Shown here: piece by piece, positions 1-13,308 of the stretch
How the letters are laid out: the number at the start of each line of letters is the position of its first letter
How positions within the stretch are numbered: position 1 is the first letter of the stretch
From: Montifringilla adamsi
Lineage: Eukaryota > Chordata > Aves > Passeriformes > Passeridae
DNA: 64,000 nt
Assembly (NCBI GenBank): GCA_017590115.1
Contig: JAGGNK010003335.1
Location: 3,038,001-3,102,000 of the forward strand
Reading direction: 5' to 3'
Notes under the pieces: model-generated
Told to the model about the DNA's origin: nothing
Database searches by the model: none
Seen by the model: the letters and a program-made list of their open reading frames with translations, nothing else
Translations under genes and position numbers: made by a program

Positions 1-2600
1 TGCTCTTCCAGAAGGAGCTAAAAATAGCAAAGCTTGAGCATTCTACAGATGTAAACCATCCAGGTGACTCTGGCGTGACTATTGCTATGCATCAAGTTTA
101 GCTTATTGTTTATACACACACAATCTCCAACTAGGATTTTAAAGCCAACCATGCCAAAATTTAGCTTTGCAATTCCCCAGAAAGTGTCTGTGCTACAGTC
201 TCTGCTCAGTGCAAAGGACAGACAGATAGTGCTAATTAATACCAGCAGCTGTGATGATTTTAAAGCCACACAAGAAACAGTTTGTTACAATGAGCTTCCA
301 TCTCATATTAATTTGTAAACAGAAGACTCCCACTACCAAAGTATGCACCGATTTTTAATTATTTGACAAGGAATCCGTTGTTAGCATTTCATAGGTCTGT
401 ACAAAATAACTTAATCTGTCATTTGAAGTTCCTTTTACGAATATCTTCATTAACCAAAGCAAGTGAAAACTATCTGATTCAAAATTAACGATCATACTTT
501 TAAAAACAGCTCCCTGTGTACAATTCAGCTCAAAAGATGAGGGTGTTTACTGTTGTTAATAAAATACAAGTGTTCGTGACATTTGGAAAGATTAAACATA
601 AATGCAAGAAGAGAAAGAACTGCTCAGCCTTTCTGAAGATGCAAAGAGCTCATGTACCTTTCTAATAGCCCCCTAATTTAATTAATATATTCCTTATACC
701 ATCTGGTCTGACTCACTTAAAATATAACAAAGTAGATCACAATTAAAACATTATAAATCTAACTCAACTTTAGAGTGAACACTTTGGATTATACCATCAT
801 GGTTAAAAGCAGGGCTGTCAGCAATGTGACAGATGATTCCACAGAAGCTAATTCAGCAGACACTTTACAATGCTCTCTTTGTTAAAAGCATCTGTATATT
901 GATTTCCATATTTGTATTTTAAGGCAATCTCATGCTTAGAAAACAAGATCTCAATGTACAAATGAGGCATGGAATATCTGTCATTTGTCAGATCTGGACT
1001 AAAATTTGGAGACGTAAACTGTCAGGAAATAAAATGTTTTACATCTGCAGCAATTAACCAGGCAATTATTACTCCATTTCTTTTCTGGAAAAAATGGCAG
1101 AAAATGGCAGTTAAAATCATATTTGGCTTAGTATTTAGAAGTCTTCTCTCTTTCCTTTTAAATATCAGCATATTTGAAAATAGCATCCTTTTGAGATGCA
1201 CATACCTCCTTTCACATTAAGTTTTACTATAACTCAAAACTAATTTTGCATTTTTCAGTATTAATTTAATTTCCATCAAAATTTCTACAAATGGGCCTTA
1301 CATTATCAAAGTCCATGACCAGGTCAACAGATGAAGGAGAGACATATTAATTGTATTTATCTATTTTTGGTCAAAAGTGATTCAGGTCACACTGACAGAA
1401 CTAGAATCAATTTGTAAAAACCCTTTCTTGTTTATTCAAATGCAAAATAAGTAAAATCAGAATGACAGTTATAATTACTGTTATTTCTCTGGACCATCTA
1501 TTTGCAGATAGGATGTGAAAATATATGGATAGAAACATTTATTTTTTGCCCATCCCAGGCTCACCCCTCATTTTAATGAAATACAACACTGGGTTTTGTC
1601 ACAAGCCAGGTCATTTTTCTACAAAGTGGGCAGAAATCAGTAATTTGCAAACCACTATAGTCTTGGGGAAATGGGGGGATTTTCTCTGTGATTGATCCCC
1701 CAAAGACACAATTCTCCCACACACAGGCAGCTGGGACTAGTTCCACTGTGGAAATTATCACATGCTTCCCCAAATTGCTACTGAAGAAGAAATCTCCTTA
1801 ATTTTGAAGAGATAAGTAACACAAGAGAAAAATATCACTTGGAATAACCTTAAATATCACATCTTAATATATCTATACCTTAAAACATAAGAATATGTAA
1901 AGAGTGGTCCTCAATACTTATTTTAGCATAAGTAATAAATTCTACTCTTGTCTATCAGAAACAGTAAACCTGAGGGGGGATTTGCCTTCTATATGTACAT
2001 TTTTTTCTGCTCAACACCTTTCACTAGAATTAAAAGCCTTCAGTCCATAGCGTTTGTGTGTAAAAGAAAGTCCTTTTAAAATAGGAAATAAAATACGATT
2101 GATGAATTGATACTAGATTTGTATTTGTACAGGACACAAAAAAATCTCTGTCCTGGGAATGATGCCACCTATTGAGAATCTGTAGGGCATAAATAGTAAT
2201 ATTTGCTTTAATTTTTTTTTTTTTTTTTTTGCCTATCCTTCAAAACACAGAAAAAAGGAGAAAGTGAAATTACAGATTGACATAACATTGTCAGCAGCAT
2301 CCATTTCTGTGCTGCAGGTGCATTTCCCCAGTCTAACTTTGACTCTGCTTGGGCTGTAATGGAAGAATGTATTTGCATATTATCACAACCCATCAGAGAA
2401 TCAGTCCTCCCATACCCAGGGAAAAGAGAGGTTTCTCTTTTCTACTAACATCAGTTAATTTATCCTATTTAAAGTACTACAGTTTTGAATTAGATGTAAT
2501 TGAAAACCTGCAAAACAGGGTGAAATGGAGTTTTAGCTGAAAATGTAAATAATGAGAGATAAAGTGATGCATGTTACCAAGTACCATCTATCTAGATTTC
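1..2600. other. Non-coding AT-rich DNA, no gene seen
   Basis: Both strands are broken by stops in every frame, and no frame exceeds about 85 codons. No splice-bounded frame or known repeat stands out. The only simple sequence is a run of 19 T at 2212-2230. The composition is typical of bird intergenic or intronic DNA. Confidence 0.7.
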
Positions 2601-2606
2601 CACCAG

Positions 2607-3260
2607 TTAAACAAATGTCAGGGTATTGATCTGTTCATACAATAGCTCAGGGGGCCCTGTCTTGAATTTCCTGTGGCTCTCAAGAAACCCAGCAGCAGCT
2701 CTCGTGCCCGGGCTGTGTCCTGTGTCTGCCAGAGGACTGTGCTGGTGGGGGCTGGGGCTTTCCACAGAGGCCTGGCTGCTGCAAACAACAGACAAGATCC
2801 TATGGATTTCTTTCACAAACTTCACAGACTCATCTGCACACTGAAGTAGGACACACAGCACCCTTGGAAGAGCAGCAGCCCTCAGCAATCTGTTCCCAGA
2901 GCTCTTCCCACTCCCCATCCTATTCTCTGGTGTAATAAATGCACAGGACTGCTTCATTGCTTTAGGGACCTTTTGGCTTTTGTCCAGTTCAGCACAGAAA
3001 CTTGGCCACCTCCACATAAGGCACTCAACTGCTTTTATGTCCTGTATTCATAGCTACTGGAGATTTAATACAAGGAGCCAAATTCTGAGAGTGAACTCCC
3101 AAGAAACAGACTGTGACAAGGACAAGGCAGAGCCCAAGGTGGAAGGAGCTCCACACCCCAGACCAGCAGAGAGGGCAGCTTCTCCCTGCTGGGAACTTCT
3201 TCATCCATCACACCCAGAGAACATTTCTTCACCAAACTTCTCTGCATGACTGTGGCACTC
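2607..3260. other. GC-richer patch with unrecognised open frames
   Basis: This stretch is clearly richer in G and C than its flanks. It carries a 136-codon open frame on the minus strand (2607-3017) and shorter overlapping frames on both strands. The minus-strand product is rich in Ser, Pro, His and Arg and has no domain, signal peptide or membrane segment that I can name. Frames open on both strands at once are what a GC-rich patch gives by chance, because stop codons are AT-rich. It could be an old, unrecognised transposon fragment. I do not call a gene here. Confidence 0.3.
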
Positions 3261-4103
3261 AAAACCCATTCTTCAAGGACTTCTGTGAATCAGCTACTAA
3301 TTATTTAGCTTGGAGAGCCTGGATTAAAAAGTATATATCAAGTATACATGTGACTCAAACTAGTTTATCCAGTGCTGTTTGACTTAAAAGGAGCCAAATC
3401 CAAAACATCAGCAGCATCTTATTTTTAATTTCTCCTCAGCCTTTTTATGAGCTATATTTTACTATCTCAGGCAGGCATCACTTGATTTGTGAAGAGAATT
3501 TAGAAGCACAGGAGATATGCTAATTTCCCAGCTTATTATCCTGCCTGACTTACCCGTTATTTTTTCCTTTTCTTCCTGTCATGAACTGAGAAGGTCCCAG
3601 ATGGAATTTCTAAATGAAAGCATTTGTGTCCACTGCTCCCTACAGAAAAATGGTTAAGGGAGAAAGTCTGTGGGAGTACAAAGATTGAGGAGTTAAAGGG
3701 AGGACAAAAGGTATCAGTGGGAATATAGATGAAAACAGGCAGGAACTGAGAAGAACAAAGACAAAGCATGAAAGAATAAATATTAACTGCCCTCCTATAC
3801 ATGCATGCCCTTTCCACAGAATATGGAGCTCCTCAAACTTCTTTTCCCCCACTTCCTACTGAAAGAGTCAAACCTGGTTGCCAGCTTTTATTAAAAAGTA
3901 CATAAATAGCTCTTTCAACAATTAATCTGAACCTTTGTCTATTATCTTTGCTTACAATAAATGCGTTTCTCATTGAAAAATATATTCAGCTGCTTTGCAC
4001 CTTATTCACTTTTAAATGCAAACTGAGAGTGGTGTTGGGAGCAGGAGGAGAGGGGGCTTTGCTGGCAGTGGGAGTTCTTGCAGATGCCTTTAGCAGGGCT
4101 GAT

Positions 4104-4133
4104 CCCAGCCCAGAGCCCAGCCCAGAGCCCAGC
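4104..4133. repeat. 12-bp tandem repeat, about 2.5 copies
   Basis: The unit CCCAGCCCAGAG is present twice in full and followed by half a unit. It is a small minisatellite in a locally GC-rich stretch. It creates the Pro-Ser-Pro-Glu repeats seen in the short open frames there, which should not be taken as a protein. Confidence 0.85.
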
Positions 4134-4449
4134 TCCCCAGCCTCAGGCCCAGCAGGCTCACAGCAGCTCTGCTCTTTCACTTCCACCTCCTTGAGGTTTA
4201 TTGCTGAAAACTTCTGCTTATAAACATCACCATATTTTTATTACAAACACTTAGTGTAGGCAAAGTGCATTAGGGCAGTATTTTGCTTTTAGCTCTCTTG
4301 TTACTTGTAATGACCATAACAGGCAATAAAATCTGTTATTAATGTTGAGCTTGGTTTAATCAACACCAGACCACAGCAAAGCACAGAACTGCAGATCCAG
4401 TGACCTCACTGTGCTGGGTTTAGCTCCTGCTTGCTGGTGATTTCCAGCT

Positions 4450-4481
4450 GCATGTTCCCTGGCCTGCATGTTCCCTGGCCT
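4450..4481. repeat. Exact 16-bp tandem duplication
   Basis: The 16-mer GCATGTTCCCTGGCCT occurs twice head to tail with no difference between copies, which points to a recent slippage-type duplication. Confidence 0.9.
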
Positions 4482-7400
4482 GTATTAAAGCAGAGCGAAC
4501 TGACTACTTCCAGAATCTTAACAGTAACTGAGAGATTATTCTGCAGCTTCAAGGGAAAGGTAGGAAAATGGATTCGAAAAGACTCTTTTGCTGGAGAGGA
4601 AGAGGTAGGGCTTTGTGTAATAAATTTGCACCATGGAAAAGATCTGCCTTTCCCCATTAGACAAACATGCTGTCACCATTTACCCAAAGCCCAGTGAATG
4701 AAGCCAGTGGCTCTGTACTGTAAGGGAGAGTGTGGAAACAAATGGGATGAACCACATCATCCAGAGCATCGAAATCACCTGCAGAGCTGGAGGGGATGAA
4801 TGAGGTCATACACACAGATTTTACAGTATCTTACTTTCCTCCTTCCTGACAGTTGCAGGGAACACATAATAACAAGCAGTGATTTGCTTTAGAGACCAAA
4901 TGTGTGTTTCTTTCGTTATTCAATCACAGGTAAGATTAACTTTGTGTATGAAGACATACATTAAAATACAATCATTTCATTGTCAGGAGCCTAAAGCTAA
5001 CGTTAATTACAGTTTGAAACTTTGATTATTAATGCATCTTTACCTATTGAAGTGTGAAATAAGCAACAGTAGTTGGAATGCACCAATTAAATTAGCTTCT
5101 GAGATTAGAATTCATAAATAGGATACTATGTTGTATTTACAGTTAAAATTGTAACACAGCATGCAAGAGGTGGAGGGTTCTGTATTCTAAACAACAATGC
5201 ACATTAACATTTATTCAAAGAAGGAAAAATGTTGGCCTTTTTCCATAAACCTATTGCTAAATTATAAATATTCAAGCTTTATGTCCTGTGGAAGCAGATG
5301 CTATATTTACTCTATCCCGTCAACTATTACAAAAATCAAATTCACCTTTTTCATAAATCTTGCATAATACACACACCCACGCCCCTTATGAAAGCAAATG
5401 GATTTTATAGCCAGAACTAAGCAAATATTGAATACAGGTATTGAAGAACAATAATTCAAAGAATTAATAGAATTCTCTGTTAGCTAATAACTTTTTTTTT
5501 TTTTGGTCCATTTCTAAGTTTGTTCATTTCACTTTGTTGAGTTGGAAAGTCAACAGTACAAAAATGTATCACATAATAAGTTAATACCATAAATACTTGG
5601 AGGAGAAAATGTGTGTACAAATTACAGGAAAGCAATAATGTTTTACCTGTATTGTAATTATTTAAGGACAGAGGGAAATGAAACTTACTTAAACAAATAA
5701 AGCTTTAAAGAACAACAGACTTCAACTTCAGTAGAACATATGATATCTGTTTCAATTCCTTTCAAAATTCCAATTCACTTGTGCCAGTTTTTGCAGTTCT
5801 GAAAATGTACTCTCTTTGGTCCAAGCACAGAACAAAATTCCCCTGATGTCTTTCCTCATAAGTTCTCTCTCCCCTTGTACTAACAAATTTACTGAGTGGT
5901 TACTTCCATTTCAGTATTTATTCCAGATTATTGCTTTTTAAAATTAGTCTTTAATCAGTTTTCATCTTTCCTTTCCCAGTATCCTTATCTTCCTTCAGCC
6001 AACTTGCCTTCCAATACAAGACACCTAGGAAAGGCAGTGGGATTTCTAAAATGCTGCACATACACAGTTTTAGTGATTATTGGAAGATCTTCCTGATCCT
6101 GCCTTATAAATTAAGAAATCAACCATCACAGTGAATGTGATGAGGTTTTGATGCTTTGAACAAATGTTCACTTAGGAGAATGCACTTGATAATGGAATCA
6201 TAATTTTGGTCACCTTTTGTATTAGCTTTTACATGTTTGTTACTACTGAAGTTGCCAAATTATTATTAATTCAAATGAAATTAAATTTCTACAAAAAATA
6301 AATTGTACAATTTCAGTCCAGAGACAGATTTGAGAAATTTATTAATTTTTTTTTTCTTCCTAAAGGACACTTGGCCTTCTCAACTGACAGTAATGAACTC
6401 TGCACCTCAGTACCCCATGAACAGCAGACAAAGCATTGTTTGCTTACTTGACTTATCTGCCATCAAAAGGAGCAACTTTTTTGGACATCTGTCCTTGCAT
6501 GAGTCCATACATGATTAAGATACAAGTAGTTTTGAAGCTTAGAAATCTTCACCATGCACATTTTAAGTTGTGAGGGGGTTTTTTTGGTTTTTTTTCTGCT
6601 TTTTAAGAAACATTTTTGTGCAATAAATTACTCATTATTACTTACAGACAGCTTTAATTACAGGTACTGACTTAGACTGAGAGAAAAAGTCTGCACAAAG
6701 TGATCTAATAAATTAGATCTGAACAAGAATCATGAAATGACAACCTGAAATTAGCAACATAAAAGCAAATTGTTCTCCAAATTTTCAAGTAGATCATAAG
6801 CTTAAACTTAAACAAAAAATGTCTATTTTTAGTACTTCTTAGAAAACTCACTCCTTTGAAAGTGACACCAGAAAACTTATTATTCATAAGGGACCAGAAA
6901 ATGAGGATGAATGAGCAATAATGAAGTAGCAGTTCAGAGAAGGATTTTCAACAGTTTTCTGAAGGCAAGAGTACACTAGAGAAAAATCTTTAGAGAGTGA
7001 AAAGAGTGTGGAAATAATTCAAATCCTACAGAAGACAAAACTTAATCCAAGATAACGTTAGTGACATGCACAGATGACATCTTATCTCCAAAAAATCCTC
7101 ATACAAAATTAATCAGTCAAAACTATTAAAATGCTTTTGACTTGGAATTATTGCTGTTGGGGTTTTGTTTCACTGTACTGCTGATCCCCAGTTTCAGTGG
7201 ATGACAGGAAAGAGGCAGAATCCAAAGCAGAGCTCTGGTGACAGACAGGGGTTTAGAAGGAATCAATGCTACACTGGATTAGTGGACAGACTGATTAATT
7301 GGTTACTTTGTCAGTGTGCTGGGGACGCTGGGGGAAATCTACTGTTCGAGTGTCTGAGGGATCCTGGGCAGAGCTGGGAACTGGCAGGTCTGGCAGAGGT

Positions 7401-10036
7401 CACTCCCTTTGTCCTCCTAGGTACTCCTGTCCTATTTCATCCCAAACAGACAAAATTCAGGATCCCGAGTCTGTTGGGATAAATACAATTCTCAAACAAT
7501 AATGACTTGACACCAGCAACCTTCTTTTAAAAATATTCAATGTCCTGTAAAACCATTCAGGAAACAATTTTTTTTCCCCTTCCTTCAGAGTTTTAAGTCC
7601 CCTGATTTCTTTCCTTGGGGCCATAGTGTCAGTGTTCTGACATGTCCTTACTGCCTTCCCTGTGTCCTTCATGTAAGAAACATCTCCTGAAATAACAAAG
7701 CCTGGGTGCTCATATAACTCACCTTCCTGAGCAGCCCTGGGCAGAATCTAAATTTTGGTTAACATCTCCAAAGCTTTTAATAGTACCTTGCAATTTGATC
7801 AGACAAAGAAGCATAATCCCCCACCCCAGCTCCACTCACACCCTTCCTCTTCCTCTTAGAATAACCCAGTAATGGAAGTGGACCAAGAAATTACCAAATT
7901 TGATCACAGATTTTATTTTGGACCCAAAAGGACTGTCTTAATGAAAGAGAAAAAAATATGCCTTTATGAGAACTCATACCTTTCAATAACTGACAATTCC
8001 CTATAACCTTTCAAAGAATTATATAAATATTTTTCATTGCTCTCCTATACCAGTCCAGCTCAGGTTAAACATCTCCTGACCTGAAGATGTTAACTTTTCT
8101 TAGGATTTGAACTAACTTTAAAAATTAGTTCTTTTCTGCCTCACAGACCAGCACTGTGGCTCTAACCCTGAGTGAGCACAAAAGCCTCCAGTCAGTGATT
8201 TCTGTGTACAATGATTTGAAGTTGTTCAATCTTGAACACAAAGCTTCTAAGATACGTCCCTAGGTTTTGGGAACATGATCATTTAGGTTAAATCTTTCAA
8301 ACTTTGCCATACCTGAGCTGCATTTCTTCCACGCCTGCTTCTCAAACAAACCCTTCTTTTCCTCTTAACTCCCAACTTAATGTCTCTTCAAGCCACAATC
8401 AATTTTTCAATCCTTTTCATCTCTGCTGCCTGCTCAGAGCAAGCATTTTTCATCTCCTACTATCTTATTTGCCAAGTTTCATCCCTTTTGCCAAGGCCTT
8501 TGCTAAGTCTGCACCTCAGAGGGTGCAGTTCCACCCTCTGAGCTCATGCTCACTGAGTAAAACTACATGGAAGTAACAGAATATTTTCCCTGTTTTTATC
8601 AAGTTCTAGTTTCAAAGGCAGTCTATGTCCATGAGAGTAAACTCAACCTTTAAAAGACTTTTCGGGGGGAATTTGGTATTCAAAAACACTGCAGAATATC
8701 TCATGAGACCATGCCTGAGTAGCAGGAAATTATGTGCTGCACAGAACTCCCAATTTGGAAAAACAGTTTCAGACCAAGTAAAAAAAAGATAAACAGAACA
8801 CTGCTACCAAAGATCCTTAAAACCCTACACAAACATGTATATGGTGTTTCTGCATTTATTTGAAGGTCTGGAAGCATAATACAACTCTCAGAGGACTGCA
8901 AAGGTTTCAGTAGATTTTCAGTCATGCAAGTTTATGGGTCATGTGTTTATGCTCTGCCTGATGCAGGTCAGTGCCATACACTCACTTCTCAAAATGCTGA
9001 AGGGATTCATTAAATTTTGGAAAAAGAAAGAAACACTCTAAGTCCAGCTTTTACTGGCAATTCTTACGATTTTGCTCCATATTTTATCTCCATTCATTGA
9101 TGAATAACACAGTCACAAGTCAAAGCCATTTCACCAAGCCTAGTGTGAGTCTACCCATTGGTATTTTCAGGAGATGCTGGATGCTGGATAGATTCTCTTG
9201 GCAGCTCCTACGTTGTCTGCATGCCAAAACCCCGTGGCCAGCTGTGTGTTGGACTTTCATAAGGCTCAGGTTGCAGTGGTGCAGAGACAGAGATAATGTA
9301 AGAATAAAGCTTTGGGTTCAGGTGGGCTTTTTTTTCCTTCTATGCATTCTCCTGGGCACACAATATGACTTAGCAGCCACAGAGCCTTTGAGATCATGCA
9401 GGTTCACAAAGTGTGAAGGAAGAAAATTAGGAGAGACAAAGCTTGTTTTGTACCTGTGTTTCCTGAAAATGCCATGATGTGCATTAAAAGCATCAATAAA
9501 TCTAACTAATAGATGTATTTCTGTAAGTAGCCATTACACAAAACCAGAGACCTGAATTATTTCTTTTTTTCACTACTGGATTCAAAAAAACATATTTGAA
9601 ATGGGGAGGAAAAATGAAAAATTTCAGAAATAATTGATGCTCCATAATATACTCGAAGTATCAACAAGAAAAGTGAGCGATGCTTCCTTAAGTTAGACTC
9701 AGTCACATGAGAAGATGCCTGCTAGGAAAGAGCTCTTTTACTTAGAAAACAAAGCAGAAATCCTAAGTTCAGGTTTCAGGTGGAAGAGGGAGCCAGGTGT
9801 CACTTAGAAGTAATCAGAAGAAGCAGAATATCTTCATCAGAAAAACAACCAACACAGCCCAAATAAGAAGAAAAGGAAGCAATGCCACAAAGCAGCTCCT
9901 GTAGCTCTGCCTCTTATCCCAGTGATTTTCCTCCTCCTTTGAGCATGTAAAGGTGAACAGCTTGGTCACAATGGCTCATTAAGGTCTAAAATATCTCTGC
10001 TTCAGAGATGGGGTTTAAAACACAATAAGACAAGAC

Positions 10037-10076
10037 ATAATATACAGTTATATAAGGCTAGATATAATATACAGTT
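10037..10076. repeat. 13-bp direct repeat, 27-bp period
   Basis: ATAATATACAGTT occurs at 10037-10049 and again at 10064-10076. It is a small AT-rich direct repeat of no recognised function. Confidence 0.8.
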
Positions 10077-11255
10077 TTGTCATAATCTTCATCAACAATC
10101 AGCACCATAATGTGACAAGATTTTAATTATTTGAGGTATTATTTGTAAATTCTTATTATCAACTATGCATCTAACTTTTCTGAGTACTACTGAATAACTT
10201 GGCTTTCAGGATAACATCTTTACAAAACTTCTGCTTCTTTTTAACTCCTACTAGAATGTATTAGCTCAGAATTGGTCCTATTAGAAGCAATATTTTCAAG
10301 ACAGAAAGCCAATTGCTAAGGTTCAAAAATGCAGTGATGATTAAAAAAAATCACATTAAGGTATTAAGTATGGCCATCAGTTAGCACAAAGTGACTTCAG
10401 AATGTATTTTCTTTTTAATTTCAGCATAAATTCAAAGTAGTACTTTGTTCATGATTTAGTCTTCCACAGTTACACCACCATCTTGGTAACAGCAATAAAT
10501 GATAAATGGTTTTAAAACATGTATTAAATACCTGAATTGCATTCAAATTGCCCAGCCTTCTCTCAAAACCACTGTGAATCACTAGAAGAGATAAAATCTT
10601 AAGTGAGTACCATCAATTAGATACAGTTGTAATGAAATAAGCTGTATAATAATGTCATTTGAGCAGTGCAAACCTTGGAGGATGAAGCCTCAAATGAGAA
10701 AATGGTGCTGGGAGAGATTTCTAACAGGATATAGATAAAACTTGCTCACTTTTACCTGAAATGAGAAATTGCAATCCCATTTTACTTTATGGTACAACTA
10801 TTGCAGCTTCTCCATTTTCTTCCTTCACGACCCCAAAATTTGTGAAAGACCTGCAAATGAGAGTGCACCTACAGCAAACTGATTGGGACACACTTCTGAC
10901 TATAAAAGAGAAAATCTTCAAGGAAAGAGATCATTTAGCATTTTCTTTGAGCTCTGTGTCATGCTGCTTTTATAAGAGAACAACTCCAAAGAAGGGCTGC
11001 AGCTGTTTGAATATTAGAGGAAATAATGAATAGATTTTATTCCACTTGTAAACCACACTGGATCACTGATCAGAAATAAAACCAAAAAGTGGAAATCATC
11101 TCAGAGTACTGATGTGGCCTCAGAAGATTTCCTTCCCCATATTTGTTGCTTTGGGTTATGTCAGTTTGTTTTATAGCTGCAGTAATTTTAAATGCATTTT
11201 TCTCTCTTGTGAGATGCACTCTTTCAACTTTCCTTGAGGAAGCTCGAGGCACTGA

Positions 11256-11293
11256 TTTATGGTCAGATATGTGTGAATATATCTGACCATAAA
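11256..11293. repeat. Perfect inverted repeat, 15-bp arms, 8-bp loop
   Basis: The left arm TTTATGGTCAGATAT (11256-11270) and right arm ATATCTGACCATAAA (11279-11293) are exact reverse complements around an 8-base spacer. Transcribed, it would form a 15-bp hairpin. That is shorter than a typical pre-miRNA, so it may simply be a cruciform-prone palindrome or the core of a tiny fold-back element. Confidence 0.9.
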
Positions 11294-13034
11294 ACACATC
11301 GTAGTTTAGTATTTACTGCTAGAAGACAGACAATATTCCAGATTCAGCCTCTGAGTTATGTCAGCCCTCTCTCTTGCTGTGTGCAGGCTGCATGCAGGTA
11401 CCATAAGATCCTATTAAAAATAAAACTGCATTTGGTTTATTAAATTATTTCTAAAGGTTTTGCAAATGTAGGATTTCAACCTCCATTAATGGTAAAAGGG
11501 AGACCTGCAATATTCCAGTTTTACTTAAAAAGTAATGTTACTTTTGGAATTTTTAACCCATCTACTGTTAAAATATGAATGCTGAAAACATTTTAAATTT
11601 ACAGTCTCAGATTTAAAACAGACAGTTTTCTTCTCTTTATAATGAATAAAAAGCGAATAATGGTATTAAGGAGTCAGAAATGTGAAGCTGCATCCAAGCT
11701 CAGGCTGGGGGGGTTCTTTGGCCATTGTGCTGCATTTGTTAGAAGGTTGTGTGGTGAGACTGCCATTCTTGGTCAGTGGAAGGGTAGAAGTAAATTATTT
11801 TCTTTGAATACTATTCACTATTTAATGTAGTAACATTTGAGTTACTAGGAAACACAGACTCATTCATGCAATGTAACTAGAAAGAATGAAAAATTGCTCT
11901 GACTTTGTAATTAAGTACTCTGATTTCAAATAGAACTGATGTGCTGTATGATCCAGCCTTGTGACTTCTGTGAGAAAACAGCAAATAATGCAGCATGAAA
12001 ACTTGAATCTTATGAAAAAAGTATTAAATATGTGAAGAAAACATTTTCTATTATTAAGATCTCAATACTATTTAGAATAGCAGCTGTATAAGAACTCACA
12101 GGCAGTAAATGAGACTTTCACAGAATCAAGGAAAAAGCACCAAACTCATAAGATCTCGAAAGGATCAGTCCCTGCCCTTCCTATCATAAGACTATAAACC
12201 AAATAGCTGTGACTGCAATCCCTAAAACAGAGGTAAATTCTCCAGCACACCAAATTCGTGTTTCTGATAATCTGTAAGTTTTCAGTTCTGCTATATTCTT
12301 TTGAAAATCGTAACTGAACTCATATCTGATAGAAAGTGTCCACAAAGCACCATTTTCAGAGCTGCTTCCCCGACCAGCTGTCGTTCCTGTTTTTATTGAC
12401 CTGTCAGGTGGCAGGACTCATAGATGGCAGTGTTGCAAAGTGCTGCTTCTAGCAGCAAGGCAGACAAAAATTTTCCCTCAGCGTCCACAGGCAACTCAAA
12501 AATTGTCATGTGCCTTCAGCAGCATGACTGGGTGCTGATTGGTGCTTGCTTGGAAGCAGGCTTGTCCTGTAGGAATCAGTCTCCAGAATATTCAGAATAT
12601 TGCCCTTTCCCCTGTCCTTCTAAGTGAGGGACATTAGAAAGAAGTGTGAACCACAATAGGTCCAAAAGTTACTGGGGGATACTGTACAGATAACCCAAGG
12701 CATGTCTTGTGTGTGAACTGAAGGCCAAATGCTGATGATCCATTCAGTTAAAACCCTGTTCCCTGATTCCTCATAAACTTACAGGTATTTTCTGTGAGAG
12801 GAATAGCTGCAGCCAGCAGTTTAAAACTGGAATGAGTCTGCATGCCTCATGTGGAATAAATATTGCCTGAATTCCAGCCACTTAACTGCTCTGCATTTAA
12901 CTGCCCTGCTGGCTGCATGTGCCGAGACATAGCCATTTATAAACCAAATTCTTCTCCTTAAGTACAATCAAAAAGAAATCATTTTGGCACCAATGTAGCT
13001 ATTTAATGTTAAGGGATGAGTCAATAGCATTTAG

Positions 13035-13111
13035 AAAACAAAACAAACCACAAACAAAAATCCCAAAAAACCACAAAAACAAAAACCCAAACCAAACCAC
13101 AACAAAAAAAA
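13035..13111 (+). repeat. A/C-only low-complexity tract
   Basis: About 77 bases containing only A and C on the plus strand except one T at 13061. The 19-mer AAAACAAACCACAAACAAA at 13040-13058 recurs, reverse-complemented, in the T/G tract at 42491-42509. The tract runs straight into the tandem duplication that follows. Confidence 0.9.
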
Positions 13112-13308
13112 TCTTTATAAAATAAATTTAAATGTAAATTAAATTGCTACTGAAATCACAGAGACAGTAATAGAGTAATTTGAACAGGTATGAGGAGCCA
13201 TACCACAACCAAAAAAAAAAATCTTTATAAAATAAATTTAAATGTAAATTAAATTGCTACTGAAATCACAGAGACAGTAATAGAGTAATTTGAACAGGTA
13301 TGAGGAGC
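13104..13308. repeat. Tandem duplication, 110-bp period, 95 bp identical
   Basis: Positions 13104-13198 and 13214-13308 are identical over 95 bp and offset by exactly 110 bp. Both copies begin in the A-rich tract and end at TGAGGAGC. The lack of any difference means either a very recent duplication or an assembly artefact. The A-rich edge would help slippage or mis-joining. Confidence 0.95.

Larger units (their letters stand above)
3300..11200. other. Non-coding unique-looking DNA
   Basis: AT-rich sequence with only short chance frames. The longest is 126 codons on the plus strand at 9097-9477; it mixes Trp/Cys-rich and hydrophobic stretches, has no convincing splice sites and resembles nothing I know. 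Short tandem repeats inside this block are listed separately. T13 lies at 5492-5504. Confidence 0.65.

Noticed and set aside
9097..9477. 126-codon plus-strand frame
   Set aside because: Composition is erratic (many Trp, Cys, Arg beside a hydrophobic block), there are no splice signals and no known family.
12401..12418. CTCF-like core CAGGTGGCAG
   Set aside because: Only the 3' half fits the CTCF consensus. The upstream half mismatches, so it is not supportable without ChIP data.
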